The notes under the pieces are model-generated. The model searched no databases. It saw only the letters and a list, made by a program, of their open reading frames with translations, and was not told the origin of the DNA. A stretch of DNA of 64,000 nt from Hoyosella rhizosphaerae (GTDB lineage Bacteria > Actinomycetota > Actinomycetes > Mycobacteriales > Mycobacteriaceae), in contig NZ_BMJH01000003.1 of the NCBI RefSeq assembly GCF_014643175.1, forward strand, positions 310,001 through 374,000. Reading direction: 5' to 3'. Shown in pieces: positions 35,900 through 45,499 of this stretch; within the stretch, counting starts at the first letter, position 1, and each line of letters begins with the position of its first letter. The position numbers were made by a program, and so were the translations under genes.

Positions 35900-35927
35900 C
35901 CAATCCGGACACCGCGTAGCTGCGAAT
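35900..35927 (+). promoter_or_regulatory. Candidate SigK promoter of the DUF4383-sigK unit
   Basis: CCAATC-N16-GCGAAT, ending 37 nt before the DUF4383 start. It matches closely the element before the fasciclin gene (CCAATC-N16-CCGAAT) and resembles the SigK consensus recalled for M. tuberculosis (CCATCC-N16/17-CCGAAT). Confidence 0.6.
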
Positions 35928-35964
35928 GATGTGTGTATAACAATGTTGATGTCTGGAGGGTCTG

Positions 35965-36381
35965 ATGTTCCGCAGTGTGAATCAACCTGTGGGGTATGTC
36001 TTCGGTGCGGTGTACGTGGTTGTGGGCATCCTTGGTTTCACTGTGTCGGGCGGTCACGACGTCGCGGGTGCACACGGCGGTGAGTTATTTGGCGTATTTG
36101 GTGTCAATGCTCTGCATAATGTCGTTCACATCGGTATCGGCGTAGCCCTTATTGCTGGTGCGGCCGCTGGCGCTCTCGTTTCACGGCGAATGAATGTCAC
36201 CGTCGGCGTTATGTACCTATTTGTGGGTTTTGTTGGACCCATCATTTCGACCACTTCGCTGAACATTTTGGCTTTAAACGGGCCCGATCATGTACTGCAT
36301 GTCGTTAGCGCCGCGGTCCTTATTGGATTCGGTCTATTGGCGGACAGCCCAGTTGTTCGCCGTAAGTCTGTGAATCGTTGA
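35965..36381 (+). CDS. DUF4383 four-helix membrane protein
   Basis: A 138-residue actinobacterial membrane protein with four helices (about 8-30, 45-72, 75-97, 110-130). The line GVNALHNVVHIGIGVALIAG and NGPDHVLHVVSAAVLIGFGLL carry the family His residues (two NxxHxxxH/DHxxH patches), which suggest a metal or haem role but none is proven. GGAGGG lies 5 nt before the ATG. It stands 63 nt before sigK and is likely in the same transcript. Confidence 0.82.
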   Translation: MFRSVNQPVGYVFGAVYVVVGILGFTVSGGHDVAGAHGGELFGVFGVNALHNVVHIGIGVALIAGAAAGALVSRRMNVTVGVMYLFVGFVGPIISTTSLNILALNGPDHVLHVVSAAVLIGFGLLADSPVVRRKSVNR

Positions 36382-36444
36382 GACACGTCCGCAAGGTCCA
36401 TATGGATGGCGCATGCTTGAGGGATGACAGGAAGGAATTCCGAT

Positions 36445-37041
36445 ATGCCGGAATTTGATCGAATTCGTGCGATTTCTCCTCAACCGGACCCGGAGATTGA
36501 CACTCCTGAGGTGCTGTTGACGCGTGCAGCTCTTGGCGACGATAAGGCTTTCGCTCAATTTTATGATCATGTTTCTCCCGCTGTGTTCGGGATGGTTCGC
36601 CGCGTGGTGCGCGACCACGCCCAGTCTGAGGAAGTAACGCAGGACGTCATGGTCGAACTGTGGCGTACGGCTTCGCGTTTCGACCCTGACAAAGGGTCCG
36701 CAACCGGTTGGGCGATGACGTTGGCGCATCGTCGTGCCATTGATCGTGTGCGTTCGGCGCAGGCGTCGACGGATCGTGAGCGAAAAGCGGCAGCGACGTC
36801 GGGGCGGCGTGAGTATGACGAGGTGAGCGAGAAGGTCGATTCCAATATGGAGCGACTTCAAGTTCAGCGATGTATGGGGTCGTTGACTGAGTTGCAGCGC
36901 GAATCGGTATTGCTGGCGTTCTACCAGGGTTACACGTACCCGGAGGTTGCAACACTTTTGAAGGTCCCACTCGGGACTGTGAAGACGCGGATGCGCGACG
37001 GGCTTATCCGCTTGAGGGATTGTTTGGGGGTGGCACGATGA
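36445..37041 (+). CDS. sigK: ECF sigma factor SigK
   Basis: A 198-residue ECF sigma factor with region 2 (AFAQFYDHVSPAVFGMVRRVVRDHAQSEEVTQDVMVELWRTASRFDP) and region 4 (SLTELQRESVLLAFYQGYTYPEVATLLKVPLGTVKTRMRDGLIRL). Next gene is its RskA-type anti-sigma factor. Cys143 and Cys193 (in QRCMGSL and RDCLGVAR) are 50 residues apart, the spacing of the redox-active pair reported for M. tuberculosis SigK. ATG at 36445 follows AAGGA by 8 nt; ATG at 36424 would add 7 residues. ATGA overlap with rskA. Confidence 0.88.
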   Translation: MPEFDRIRAISPQPDPEIDTPEVLLTRAALGDDKAFAQFYDHVSPAVFGMVRRVVRDHAQSEEVTQDVMVELWRTASRFDPDKGSATGWAMTLAHRRAIDRVRSAQASTDRERKAAATSGRREYDEVSEKVDSNMERLQVQRCMGSLTELQRESVLLAFYQGYTYPEVATLLKVPLGTVKTRMRDGLIRLRDCLGVAR

Positions 37042-37778
37042 GGATCGATTTTCATTCACTAACGGGGGCTTATGTTCTTAATTCGTTGCCTGCGTTTGAG
37101 CGGGAGCGTTTTGAAGTTCATTTGAAGCGATGCCCGATGTGCGCGCACGAGGTTGCTGAACTTCGTGAGGCTGCTGCACGTATCGGCGCCGCCGCTTCCA
37201 TGACGCCGCCACCTGAGTTGAAGGACCGGGTGATGGCGGAGGTCGCACAGACACGTCAACGCCCGCCTGAGGTGTCGGCTGACCGGGGACGTCGTTCGTG
37301 GTTGCCCGCCGCTTCGGCAGTCGTTGCCGCGGCAAGCATGGTCGTTGCTATCGGTTTGGGAATTCAGCTCGGCCAGGTTAACCAGGATTTGAACGACCAG
37401 ACGCAGGCGCGGGAACAGTTGGCGTTGCAGTATGAGCGTTTCGCCAACCTTGTCACAGCGGGAGATGCCGAACTTGTTGTCACGAGCATTGAAGGTGGTG
37501 GCACCGCGTCGGCTGTCGTTGCGAAGAGCCACAACTCGGCCTTATTTGTGACGCACGATCTCGCACCGCTGCCCGAACATTTGACGTATCAGCTGTGGGT
37601 GCTGGGACCTGACGGAACTCATTCTGCTGGCCTCCTGAGCCCGGCTGCAGGCACTGCCTCTGAGGCGCTGCTTGCGGAAGGTGTCAGCGATGACACGCAG
37701 TTGGCTTTAACTGTTGAGCCTGCTGGAGGGTCGCCTTCGGGCACTACCAGTCCCGTTGTGATTCTGCCATTGCAGTAA
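37038..37778 (+). CDS. rskA: Anti-sigma-K factor RskA
   Basis: A 246-residue single-pass protein. The cytoplasmic zinc-less anti-sigma domain starts MRIDFHSLTGAYVLNSLPAFERERFEVHLKRCPMCAHEV; one membrane helix at about 91-112 (AASAVVAAASMVVAIGLGI); the extracytoplasmic RskA domain follows (LTYQLWVLGPDGTHSAGLL). In M. tuberculosis RskA holds SigK until cleaved by regulated proteolysis. ATG overlaps the sigK stop, so equimolar synthesis is likely. The frame can be extended 18 nt upstream, but the overlap start is preferred. Confidence 0.9.
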   Translation: MRIDFHSLTGAYVLNSLPAFERERFEVHLKRCPMCAHEVAELREAAARIGAAASMTPPPELKDRVMAEVAQTRQRPPEVSADRGRRSWLPAASAVVAAASMVVAIGLGIQLGQVNQDLNDQTQAREQLALQYERFANLVTAGDAELVVTSIEGGGTASAVVAKSHNSALFVTHDLAPLPEHLTYQLWVLGPDGTHSAGLLSPAAGTASEALLAEGVSDDTQLALTVEPAGGSPSGTTSPVVILPLQ

Positions 37779-37813
37779 CTAGCGCTACACAGCACGAAAT
37801 ATGAGGAGCACGG

Positions 37814-39430
37814 ATGAGCACAACGGTTAGCACAGGCGAAGTTTCGCGGTGGAGAGGTGCGCTATCCGGTGTGCTCTCTGTCCTCACTGCACTCGGTTTT
37901 GGCCATCTAGCGGCGGGCCTCATCAACATTGAGTCGTCGCCCATTTTCGCGGTGGGCAACGCCGTCATTGATGTGACACCGAATCCCATGAAGGAATTCG
38001 CAATCGCGCAGTTTGGGGAGGACAACAAGTATGTCCTTCTCGCCTCGATGGCTGTGGTCTTGGTGTTGGCGGCGGCCGTGGCGGGTGCGTTGTCGCGCAG
38101 GTCGTGGATTCCGGGGATCGCGCTGATTTCGCTTCTCGGAGCTGTCGCTGTGCTTGCTACGGTGACGCGGCCGACGTTTTTTGCACCAGATCTGGTTGCG
38201 CCCATCGTCAGCTTCGCTGCCGGTGTAGGAGCTTTCTTTTGGCTACACACGGCTGCTAAGCAGAAAGAAGTCGCGGTCCCTGCAGCGGGTGCCGCAGACA
38301 CCACGCCCGAAGAGGGTTCAGCGGAATCTACGACTAAAGAGTTCACGTGGGAGATCCCCGGCGTGGGTCGGCGTACGTTCCTCGTGTCGTCCAGTGTTGT
38401 AGCAGCGTCGGCCGGATTGGCGGGGCTCGGCGGCAGGCTCGCTGCCCAAAGCATTGACGTGGAAGCTTCGCGTCAAGCGTTGAACCTCGTTCCGGATGAG
38501 CCCGCTCCCCCAATTCCTTCGGGTGCTGATTTTGTCGACAATGGGACGCCGGCGTTCATCACGCCGAACAACGAGTTCTATCGCGTCGATACAGCGTTGA
38601 CCGTGCCCCGCTTGCGGGCGGAAACGTGGAGGATGCGAATCCACGGCATGGTTGATCGCGAGATCGTGCTGACGTACGACGACTTGTTGGCTCGACCGCT
38701 CGTGGAGAAAACCATCTCGCTGGTATGCGTTTCGAATGAAGTGGGTGGGCCATACATTTCGACGGCCAACTTCATCGGTGTCTTGTTGTCGGACATCTTG
38801 GAGGAGGCTGGGGTGGATCCGCAGTCTGACCAGATCGCCACAACGAGTTCGGATGGTTGGACTTGCGGTACCCCGGTAGATGTTGTGATGGCTCCGGGCA
38901 GTGACGCATTGATCGCAATCGGGATGAACGGCGAGCCGCTCCCGGCGCAGCATGGCTTCCCTGTGCGCATGGTGGTGCCCGGACTCTACGGGTTCGTGTC
39001 TGCAACCAAGTGGCTGGTTGATATGGAATTGACCACGTTCGCGGACTTCACCCCATATTGGGTGCGCAGGAACTGGGCCGAGCGGGCGCCCGTGAAGACG
39101 ATGTCTCGTATTGACAGGCCGAAGTCATTTTCTCGAGTTCCAGCGGGACCATTTATCGCCGCTGGTATTTCGTGGGCGCAACGTGTCGGCATTGACAAAG
39201 TTGAAGTCCGTGTTGATGGCGGCCCCTGGTTGGAGGCTGATCTGAGCACTGAGGTCAATATTGATACCTGGCGAATGTGGAAAATTGAACTAAATCTCGA
39301 ACCTGGGAGTCACCGAATTCAATGTCGTGCTACCGATCGCAACGGTGAAACTCAGACTGAAGAGCGCGTAGCACCGATCCCGGATGGTGCAACGGGGTGG
39401 CATTCGATCGCTTTCACAGCGGGTAGCTAA
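37814..39430 (+). CDS. Membrane molybdopterin oxidoreductase, sulfite-oxidase fold
   Basis: A 538-residue protein. The first part has four membrane helices (about 16-38, 72-95, 100-118, 126-146); a linker ends in GRRTFLVSSSVVAASAGLAGLGG, a twin-arginine-like segment plus helix (186-208); then the SUOX Mo-cofactor domain with the Mo ligand Cys305 in SLVCVSNEVGGPY and the C-terminal dimerisation (Mo-co oxidoreductase) domain, ending IPDGATGWHSI. The substrate is unknown; MsrP-like protein-methionine-sulfoxide or sulfite chemistry is possible. GAGGAG precedes the ATG; 35 nt after rskA, so it is probably in the SigK operon. Confidence 0.85.
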   Translation: MSTTVSTGEVSRWRGALSGVLSVLTALGFGHLAAGLINIESSPIFAVGNAVIDVTPNPMKEFAIAQFGEDNKYVLLASMAVVLVLAAAVAGALSRRSWIPGIALISLLGAVAVLATVTRPTFFAPDLVAPIVSFAAGVGAFFWLHTAAKQKEVAVPAAGAADTTPEEGSAESTTKEFTWEIPGVGRRTFLVSSSVVAASAGLAGLGGRLAAQSIDVEASRQALNLVPDEPAPPIPSGADFVDNGTPAFITPNNEFYRVDTALTVPRLRAETWRMRIHGMVDREIVLTYDDLLARPLVEKTISLVCVSNEVGGPYISTANFIGVLLSDILEEAGVDPQSDQIATTSSDGWTCGTPVDVVMAPGSDALIAIGMNGEPLPAQHGFPVRMVVPGLYGFVSATKWLVDMELTTFADFTPYWVRRNWAERAPVKTMSRIDRPKSFSRVPAGPFIAAGISWAQRVGIDKVEVRVDGGPWLEADLSTEVNIDTWRMWKIELNLEPGSHRIQCRATDRNGETQTEERVAPIPDGATGWHSIAFTAGS

Positions 39431-39456
39431 AAAAACAAAAGTTTTTTCTTTTCCAA

Positions 39457-39484
39457 CCAATCCATACGACCGCCGCCCCCGAAT
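39457..39484 (+). promoter_or_regulatory. Candidate SigK promoter of the fasciclin gene
   Basis: CCAATC (39457-39462), 16-nt spacer, CCGAAT (39479-39484), 59 nt before the ATG. Same architecture as the element at 35900-35927. Confidence 0.6.
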
Positions 39485-39543
39485 TACTGTTGAAGGCACC
39501 GGAACTACTCCCGGGGTCATTTCCGATAAAGGAGTGAATTTCT

Positions 39544-40218
39544 ATGCGCGTTACTTCCAAGATTGCTGCGATCTCCGCCGCATCCGCTCTCGCTCTCACC
39601 ATGGCTGCATGTAGCAGTGATGACTCAGAGTCCACAATGGACTCAATTCAAGACACCGCTACCGACATGATGCCTGACATGGGCGGCGATGACGACGCTG
39701 ACGACATGGGCGATGGCGTCACCACAATCGCTGACGTATTCGGTTCAGCATGCGATGCTATCCCGCAGGATCCCAACGACGCAGGCTCACTGGATGGCAT
39801 GGTTGCTGACCCGGTTGCTACTGCAGCGAGCAACAACCCGTTGCTGACCACACTGGCCACCGCTGTGGGTGAAGCTGACCTCGTTGACACCCTCAACGAC
39901 ACTTCAGCTGAATACACCGTGTTCGCTCCTTACGATCCAGCCTTCGAAGCACTCGGTGAAGAAACACTCAACGCCGTTCTTGCTGACCAGGAACAACTAT
40001 CGTCAATCCTCACCTACCACGTTGTTGGCGAGCGTCTCGACCGTGACGGCATCCTCGATGCCGGAACGCTTGACACTGTTCAGGGTGGAACGCTAGAGAT
40101 CACCGGTTCCGGCGATGACATCCAGGTCAATGGCGCCACAATCCTGTGCGGCAACATCCCGACCGCAAACGCCACTGTCTTCGTCATCGACACAGTGATG
40201 CTGCCACCAGAGGAGTGA
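39544..40218 (+). CDS. Fasciclin-domain lipoprotein (MPT83/MPT70-like)
   Basis: A 224-residue lipoprotein: signal peptide 1-22 with lipobox LTMAAC (lipidated Cys23), an acidic Met/Asp-rich linker to about residue 60, and one FAS1 domain (NNPLLTTLATAVGEADLVDTLND, YTVFAPYDPAFEAL, SSILTYHVVGERLD, NATVFVIDTVM). Two Cys (about 70 and 202) match the disulphide-bonded MPT70/MPT83 type. In M. tuberculosis mpt83 and mpt70 are the chief SigK targets; here the gene follows the sigK operon and has its own SigK-like promoter. AAGGAG precedes the ATG. Likely a surface adhesion protein. Confidence 0.88.
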   Translation: MRVTSKIAAISAASALALTMAACSSDDSESTMDSIQDTATDMMPDMGGDDDADDMGDGVTTIADVFGSACDAIPQDPNDAGSLDGMVADPVATAASNNPLLTTLATAVGEADLVDTLNDTSAEYTVFAPYDPAFEALGEETLNAVLADQEQLSSILTYHVVGERLDRDGILDAGTLDTVQGGTLEITGSGDDIQVNGATILCGNIPTANATVFVIDTVMLPPEE

Positions 40219-40244
40219 TCTAACTGATCGCCTCGTTTGACATG

Positions 40245-40277
40245 AAAAACGCCCCCAGGATTCCTGGGGGCGTTTTT
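40245..40277. terminator. Intrinsic terminator after the fasciclin gene
   Basis: AAAAACGCCCCCAGGA pairs with TCCTGGGGGCGTTTTT. GC-rich stem with a T5 run; the A5 run makes it potentially bidirectional. Confidence 0.9.
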
Positions 40278-40302
40278 CGTGTTTCTGCACCACAATTGAC
40301 GT

Positions 40303-40818
40303 ATGACTGCTGGCCTACACATTGACGTTGTTCTTGGCGATATCACGGCTGTGCCAGTCGATGCGATTGTTAATGCGGCGAATTCGACGTTGCTTGGCGG
40401 GGGTGGCGTAGACGGTGCGATTCACCGAGTGGGTGGACCCACTATTCTCGCCGAATGCAAGGCTTTGCGTTCCGACACCCTTCGGGATGGCTTACCTGCG
40501 GGGCAGGCCGTTGCTACATCGGCTGGCAACCTCCCAGCACGGTGGGTAATCCACACCGTCGGTCCCGTGTTTTCGCAGTTCGAGGATCGTTCTCATATTT
40601 TGCGATCGGCGTATCTGGAGAGTATGCGCGTCGCCGATGAACTTGGGGCGGCGACTGTGTCGTTTCCGCTGGTGTCGAGCGGTGCCTACGGGTGGCCGCT
40701 CGAGGACGCTGCTTATCAGGCAATCACTGCGATTCGTGCGAGCAAGCGTCGCCTTTCTGTGGTTCTGGTGACTCGAAGTGGCGACATGATGGGGATTTTG
40801 CAGCGCGCCCTTTCGTGA
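40303..40818 (+). CDS. Macrodomain O-acetyl-ADP-ribose deacetylase
   Basis: A 171-residue stand-alone macrodomain of the YmdB/MacroD type: VVLGDITAVPVDAIVNAANSTLLGGGGVDGAIHRVGG (ADP-ribose-binding and catalytic Asn/Asp), GQAVATSAGNLPARWVIHTVGP, and VSFPLVSSGAYGWPLEDAA. It removes acetyl from O-acetyl-ADP-ribose or ADP-ribose from proteins. No SD sequence before the ATG. Thirty nucleotides after the SigK-module terminator; independent unit. Confidence 0.9.
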   Translation: MTAGLHIDVVLGDITAVPVDAIVNAANSTLLGGGGVDGAIHRVGGPTILAECKALRSDTLRDGLPAGQAVATSAGNLPARWVIHTVGPVFSQFEDRSHILRSAYLESMRVADELGAATVSFPLVSSGAYGWPLEDAAYQAITAIRASKRRLSVVLVTRSGDMMGILQRALS

Positions 40819-40845
40819 CGCGGTTCGCGAATTTTGCCCCAATGC

Positions 40846-40875
40846 TTGCTATGAAACTAGTTGCATAGGTATTCT
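40846..40875 (+). promoter_or_regulatory. Candidate leaderless promoter of the PadR-like gene
   Basis: TTGCTA-N18-TATTCT, with the -10 box 6 nt before the ATG at 40882, so transcription would start at or next to the start codon; the gene has no ribosome-binding site. Confidence 0.4.
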
Positions 40876-40881
40876 TGGCTC

Positions 40882-41430
40882 ATGTCACTCGAACACGCGA
40901 TCCTCATCTCATTACAGGAACGCGCAGGTTCTGGGTACGAACTCGCACGCCGTTTCGACCGCTCGATCGGCTACTTTTGGACGGCCAGTCATCAGCAGAT
41001 TTATCGGACGCTGAAGCGGATGGCCGAGTCCAACTGGGTGGTAGGTGAACAAATCCCTCAGGACGATCGCCCCGACAAGACTGTTTATCGTCCCAGCGCA
41101 GAAGGCCTAGAGGCGCTTCGCGCGTGGATAAGCGAACCTGTCAACGGCACAAACTTTCGCAGTGTGCTCGCAGTAAAACTCCGGGGCGCGTCCTATGGCG
41201 ACACCACAGCCCTCGCGTGCGAATTCAAACGGCACCGCACGCTAGCGGAGCAGCGACTACACACTTACCACCACATCGAGAACCGAGATTTTGCGCACGC
41301 CCCGTCCCTTACCGGCACTCCCCTCCACCAGCATCTCGTCCTCCGCGCCGGGATTATCGAGGCCCAGTCATTTTTGGCCTGGTGCGACGAAGTCCTCACC
41401 GCACTCGACTCAACTCCCCGCCAGGCATAG
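40882..41430 (+). CDS. PadR-family transcriptional regulator
   Basis: A 182-residue winged-helix regulator: MSLEHAILISLQERAGSGYELARRFDRSIGYFWTASHQQIYRTLKRMAESNWV with the PadR wing TVYRPSAEGLEALRAWI and the C-terminal PadR-2 (Vir) helical domain. It stands 38 nt before fadH on the same strand and may control it; no divergent target. ATG at 40882 rather than the in-frame codon at 40861, which would put the promoter elements inside the gene. Confidence 0.85.
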   Translation: MSLEHAILISLQERAGSGYELARRFDRSIGYFWTASHQQIYRTLKRMAESNWVVGEQIPQDDRPDKTVYRPSAEGLEALRAWISEPVNGTNFRSVLAVKLRGASYGDTTALACEFKRHRTLAEQRLHTYHHIENRDFAHAPSLTGTPLHQHLVLRAGIIEAQSFLAWCDEVLTALDSTPRQA

Positions 41431-41462
41431 CCCGCCGGGCGGAAACAACAACACGAAAGTGA

Positions 41463-43517
<2,055 letters not shown>

Positions 43518-43523
43518 GAAACA

Positions 43524-43564
43524 CACCACGGTAGCCGCCGACACCAAGCGCGGCTACCGTGGTG
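43524..43564. terminator. 15-bp hairpin after fadH
   Basis: CACCACGGTAGCCGC and GCGGCTACCGTGGTG pair perfectly around an 11-nt loop, 6 nt after the fadH stop. No T tract. The right arm contains TACCGT, a possible -10 box for the next gene, and ends 3 nt before its ATG. Confidence 0.65.
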
Positions 43565-43567
43565 CCT

Positions 43568-44614
43568 ATGCGCTCAACGATCATTCACGCAGCTGGTGAC
43601 GTACGGCTAGACACAATTCCCGATCCCACAATTATTGCCCCCACAGACGCCATCGTCCGCATCATTCGCACATGCGTCTGCGGATCTGATCTGTGGGCGT
43701 ATCGCGGTACCGAGCACACAGACGAACCGCACCCCATCGGGCACGAGTTCATCGGCGTCGTCGAAGACACTGGTACGGACGTGGCGCTCAAGCCGGGCAC
43801 TTTTGTCATCTCGCCATTCAGCGATAGTGACGGCACTTGCCAGCATTGCACCAACGGGATCTTTACCTCGTGCGAGCAAGGCGGCTTTTGGGGTGGCCTC
43901 AATCGGAGCGGTGAGCAGCTCGGCGGCGCACAATCTGAGTACATCCGTGTGCCCTTTGCCGACGGCACCCTAGTTGCGCTCGACGACCACCCCGATGACA
44001 CCATGCTGGCCTCGCTGTTGACATTGTCCGATGTGATGGGAACAGGCCACCACGCGGCCCTGATGGCGGGCGTCAAGCCTGGCGCAAATGTTGTCGTCGT
44101 GGGCGATGGTGCAGTCGGTTTGTGTGGGATTCTTGCAGCGAAACGACTTGGTGCGGGGCGGATCATCGCGATGTCGCGTCACGAACCACGGCAGAAGTTG
44201 GCGCTCGAGTTCGGTGCCACCGACATCGTGGCGGAGCGCGGCAAAGAGGGCGTCGCACACGTCAAGGAACTCCTCGGAGGGATCGGCGCTGACAGTGCCC
44301 TCGAATGCGTGGGGACGAAAGGATCGATGGGGCAAGCCCTAAGTTCACTTCGCCCCGGTGGACACCTCGGATTTGTGGGCGTCCCCGCAGGTGCGCCTGA
44401 ACTTCCCGTTGGTGCCATCTTCAGCAAGAATCTGCGCGTTTCAGGCGGAGTGGCGCCGGTTCGCGACTACATTCGTGAGCTTCTTCCCGACGTCATGGAC
44501 GGCACGCTTAACCCCGGTCGAGTCTTCGACACAGAAATGTCGCTCAACGACGTGAGCAGCGCCTACACCGCGATGGATGAACGCACCGCCATCAAAGTGA
44601 TGCTGACGCCATAG
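43568..44614 (+). CDS. Zinc-dependent alcohol dehydrogenase family protein
   Basis: A 348-residue MDR-family dehydrogenase: catalytic-zinc ligands in CVCGSDLWAYRG (Cys, first) and PIGHEFIGVVED (His-Glu), structural-zinc Cys in GTCQHCTNGIFTSCEQGG (with one ligand spacing shorter than usual), and NAD(P)-binding VVVVGDGAVGLCGILAAKRLGA. Substrate unknown; similar proteins are annotated as threonine or glutathione-independent formaldehyde dehydrogenase. ATG at 43568; there is no ribosome-binding site, and the -10-like TACCGT 7 nt upstream suggests a leaderless mRNA. GTG at 43559 lies in the hairpin and is unlikely. Confidence 0.85.
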   Translation: MRSTIIHAAGDVRLDTIPDPTIIAPTDAIVRIIRTCVCGSDLWAYRGTEHTDEPHPIGHEFIGVVEDTGTDVALKPGTFVISPFSDSDGTCQHCTNGIFTSCEQGGFWGGLNRSGEQLGGAQSEYIRVPFADGTLVALDDHPDDTMLASLLTLSDVMGTGHHAALMAGVKPGANVVVVGDGAVGLCGILAAKRLGAGRIIAMSRHEPRQKLALEFGATDIVAERGKEGVAHVKELLGGIGADSALECVGTKGSMGQALSSLRPGGHLGFVGVPAGAPELPVGAIFSKNLRVSGGVAPVRDYIRELLPDVMDGTLNPGRVFDTEMSLNDVSSAYTAMDERTAIKVMLTP

Positions 44615-44669
44615 AGGCTGGTGCCAGCCGCCAACACCCGCTGATGCCTCATAAACCAAGTACGCACAG

Positions 44670-44675
44670 TACGAT
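44670..44675 (+). promoter_or_regulatory. Candidate -10 box of leaderless SDR gene
   Basis: TACGAT ends 6 nt before the ATG at 44682, the spacing of leaderless actinobacterial transcripts; the -35 region is weak and the gene has no SD. Confidence 0.35.
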
Positions 44676-44681
44676 CAGCGC

Positions 44682-45488
44682 ATGGCAGTTCCGCATCCCA
44701 CCGCAGAAAATGTTGCTGTTGTTACTGGTGCGTCGTCCGGCATTGGGACCGCCCTTGCTGAAGATCTCGCAGCACGGGGCTACAACCTAATTATTGTCGC
44801 GCGCCGTGTCGAGGTGCTAGAGGGCATCGCAACGCGACTACACGACAAATACGGAGTCACTGTAGAGGTCCGTGGCATCGACCTCGCAGACCGCGAACAG
44901 CGCAAACCATTGGCAGATGAGCTTTCCAGCAAGAATGTGGCAATCCTGTGCCTCAACGCTGGTATCGCCACCTTCGGGCCACTGGAGCGCCTCGATCCAG
45001 ACTACGAACGATTCATTGTGGATCTGAACGCCGTGTCGGTGCACGACCTCGCACTCGCCGCTCTGCCTGGCATGGTGGAGCGCGGCGGTGGCGGCATTTT
45101 GATGACGGGCTCGGCAGCCGGAAATATGCCAATCCCGAACAACGCCACCTATGCGGCTACCAAAGCGTTCGTGAACTCGTTTTCGGAGTCCCTACGGGGC
45201 GAGGTGAAGTCGCGGGGAATTCACGTAACCCTGCTGGCTCCCGGTCCCGTGCGGCTAGACGCACCGGAACCCGAAGATGCGTCGCTCGTGGACCGCGTCG
45301 TTCCCGACTTTTTGTGGATTGACACCAAATACACTGCACGCCTTTCCATCGATGGATTGTTCCGAAACAAGATGCGCGTAGTGCCCGGTGTCCTCAGTAA
45401 GGCAATGTCTGCGGCTGGCCAATACAGTCCGCGTGGTGTGATGGCCCCCATCGTGGGCAGCATTTATAAGAAGCTCGGCGGAGAGTGA
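44682..45488 (+). CDS. cmrA: SDR oxidoreductase, probable mycolate reductase CmrA
   Basis: A 268-residue short-chain dehydrogenase: TGASSGIG (15-22), NAG at 92-94, catalytic Ser144, Tyr157 and Lys161 (ATYAATKAFVNSFSESLRGE), and a C-terminal KMRVVPGVLSKAM...KLGGE tail. This tail and the position a gene away from orn match M. tuberculosis Rv2509, which reduces the 3-oxo intermediate to mature mycolic acid. If right, the organism makes mycolates. The stop overlaps a potential start of the next gene (acyl-CoA synthetase), so they are probably co-transcribed. Confidence 0.75.
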   Translation: MAVPHPTAENVAVVTGASSGIGTALAEDLAARGYNLIIVARRVEVLEGIATRLHDKYGVTVEVRGIDLADREQRKPLADELSSKNVAILCLNAGIATFGPLERLDPDYERFIVDLNAVSVHDLALAALPGMVERGGGGILMTGSAAGNMPIPNNATYAATKAFVNSFSESLRGEVKSRGIHVTLLAPGPVRLDAPEPEDASLVDRVVPDFLWIDTKYTARLSIDGLFRNKMRVVPGVLSKAMSAAGQYSPRGVMAPIVGSIYKKLGGE

Positions 45489-45499
45489 AAGGTTCATTC

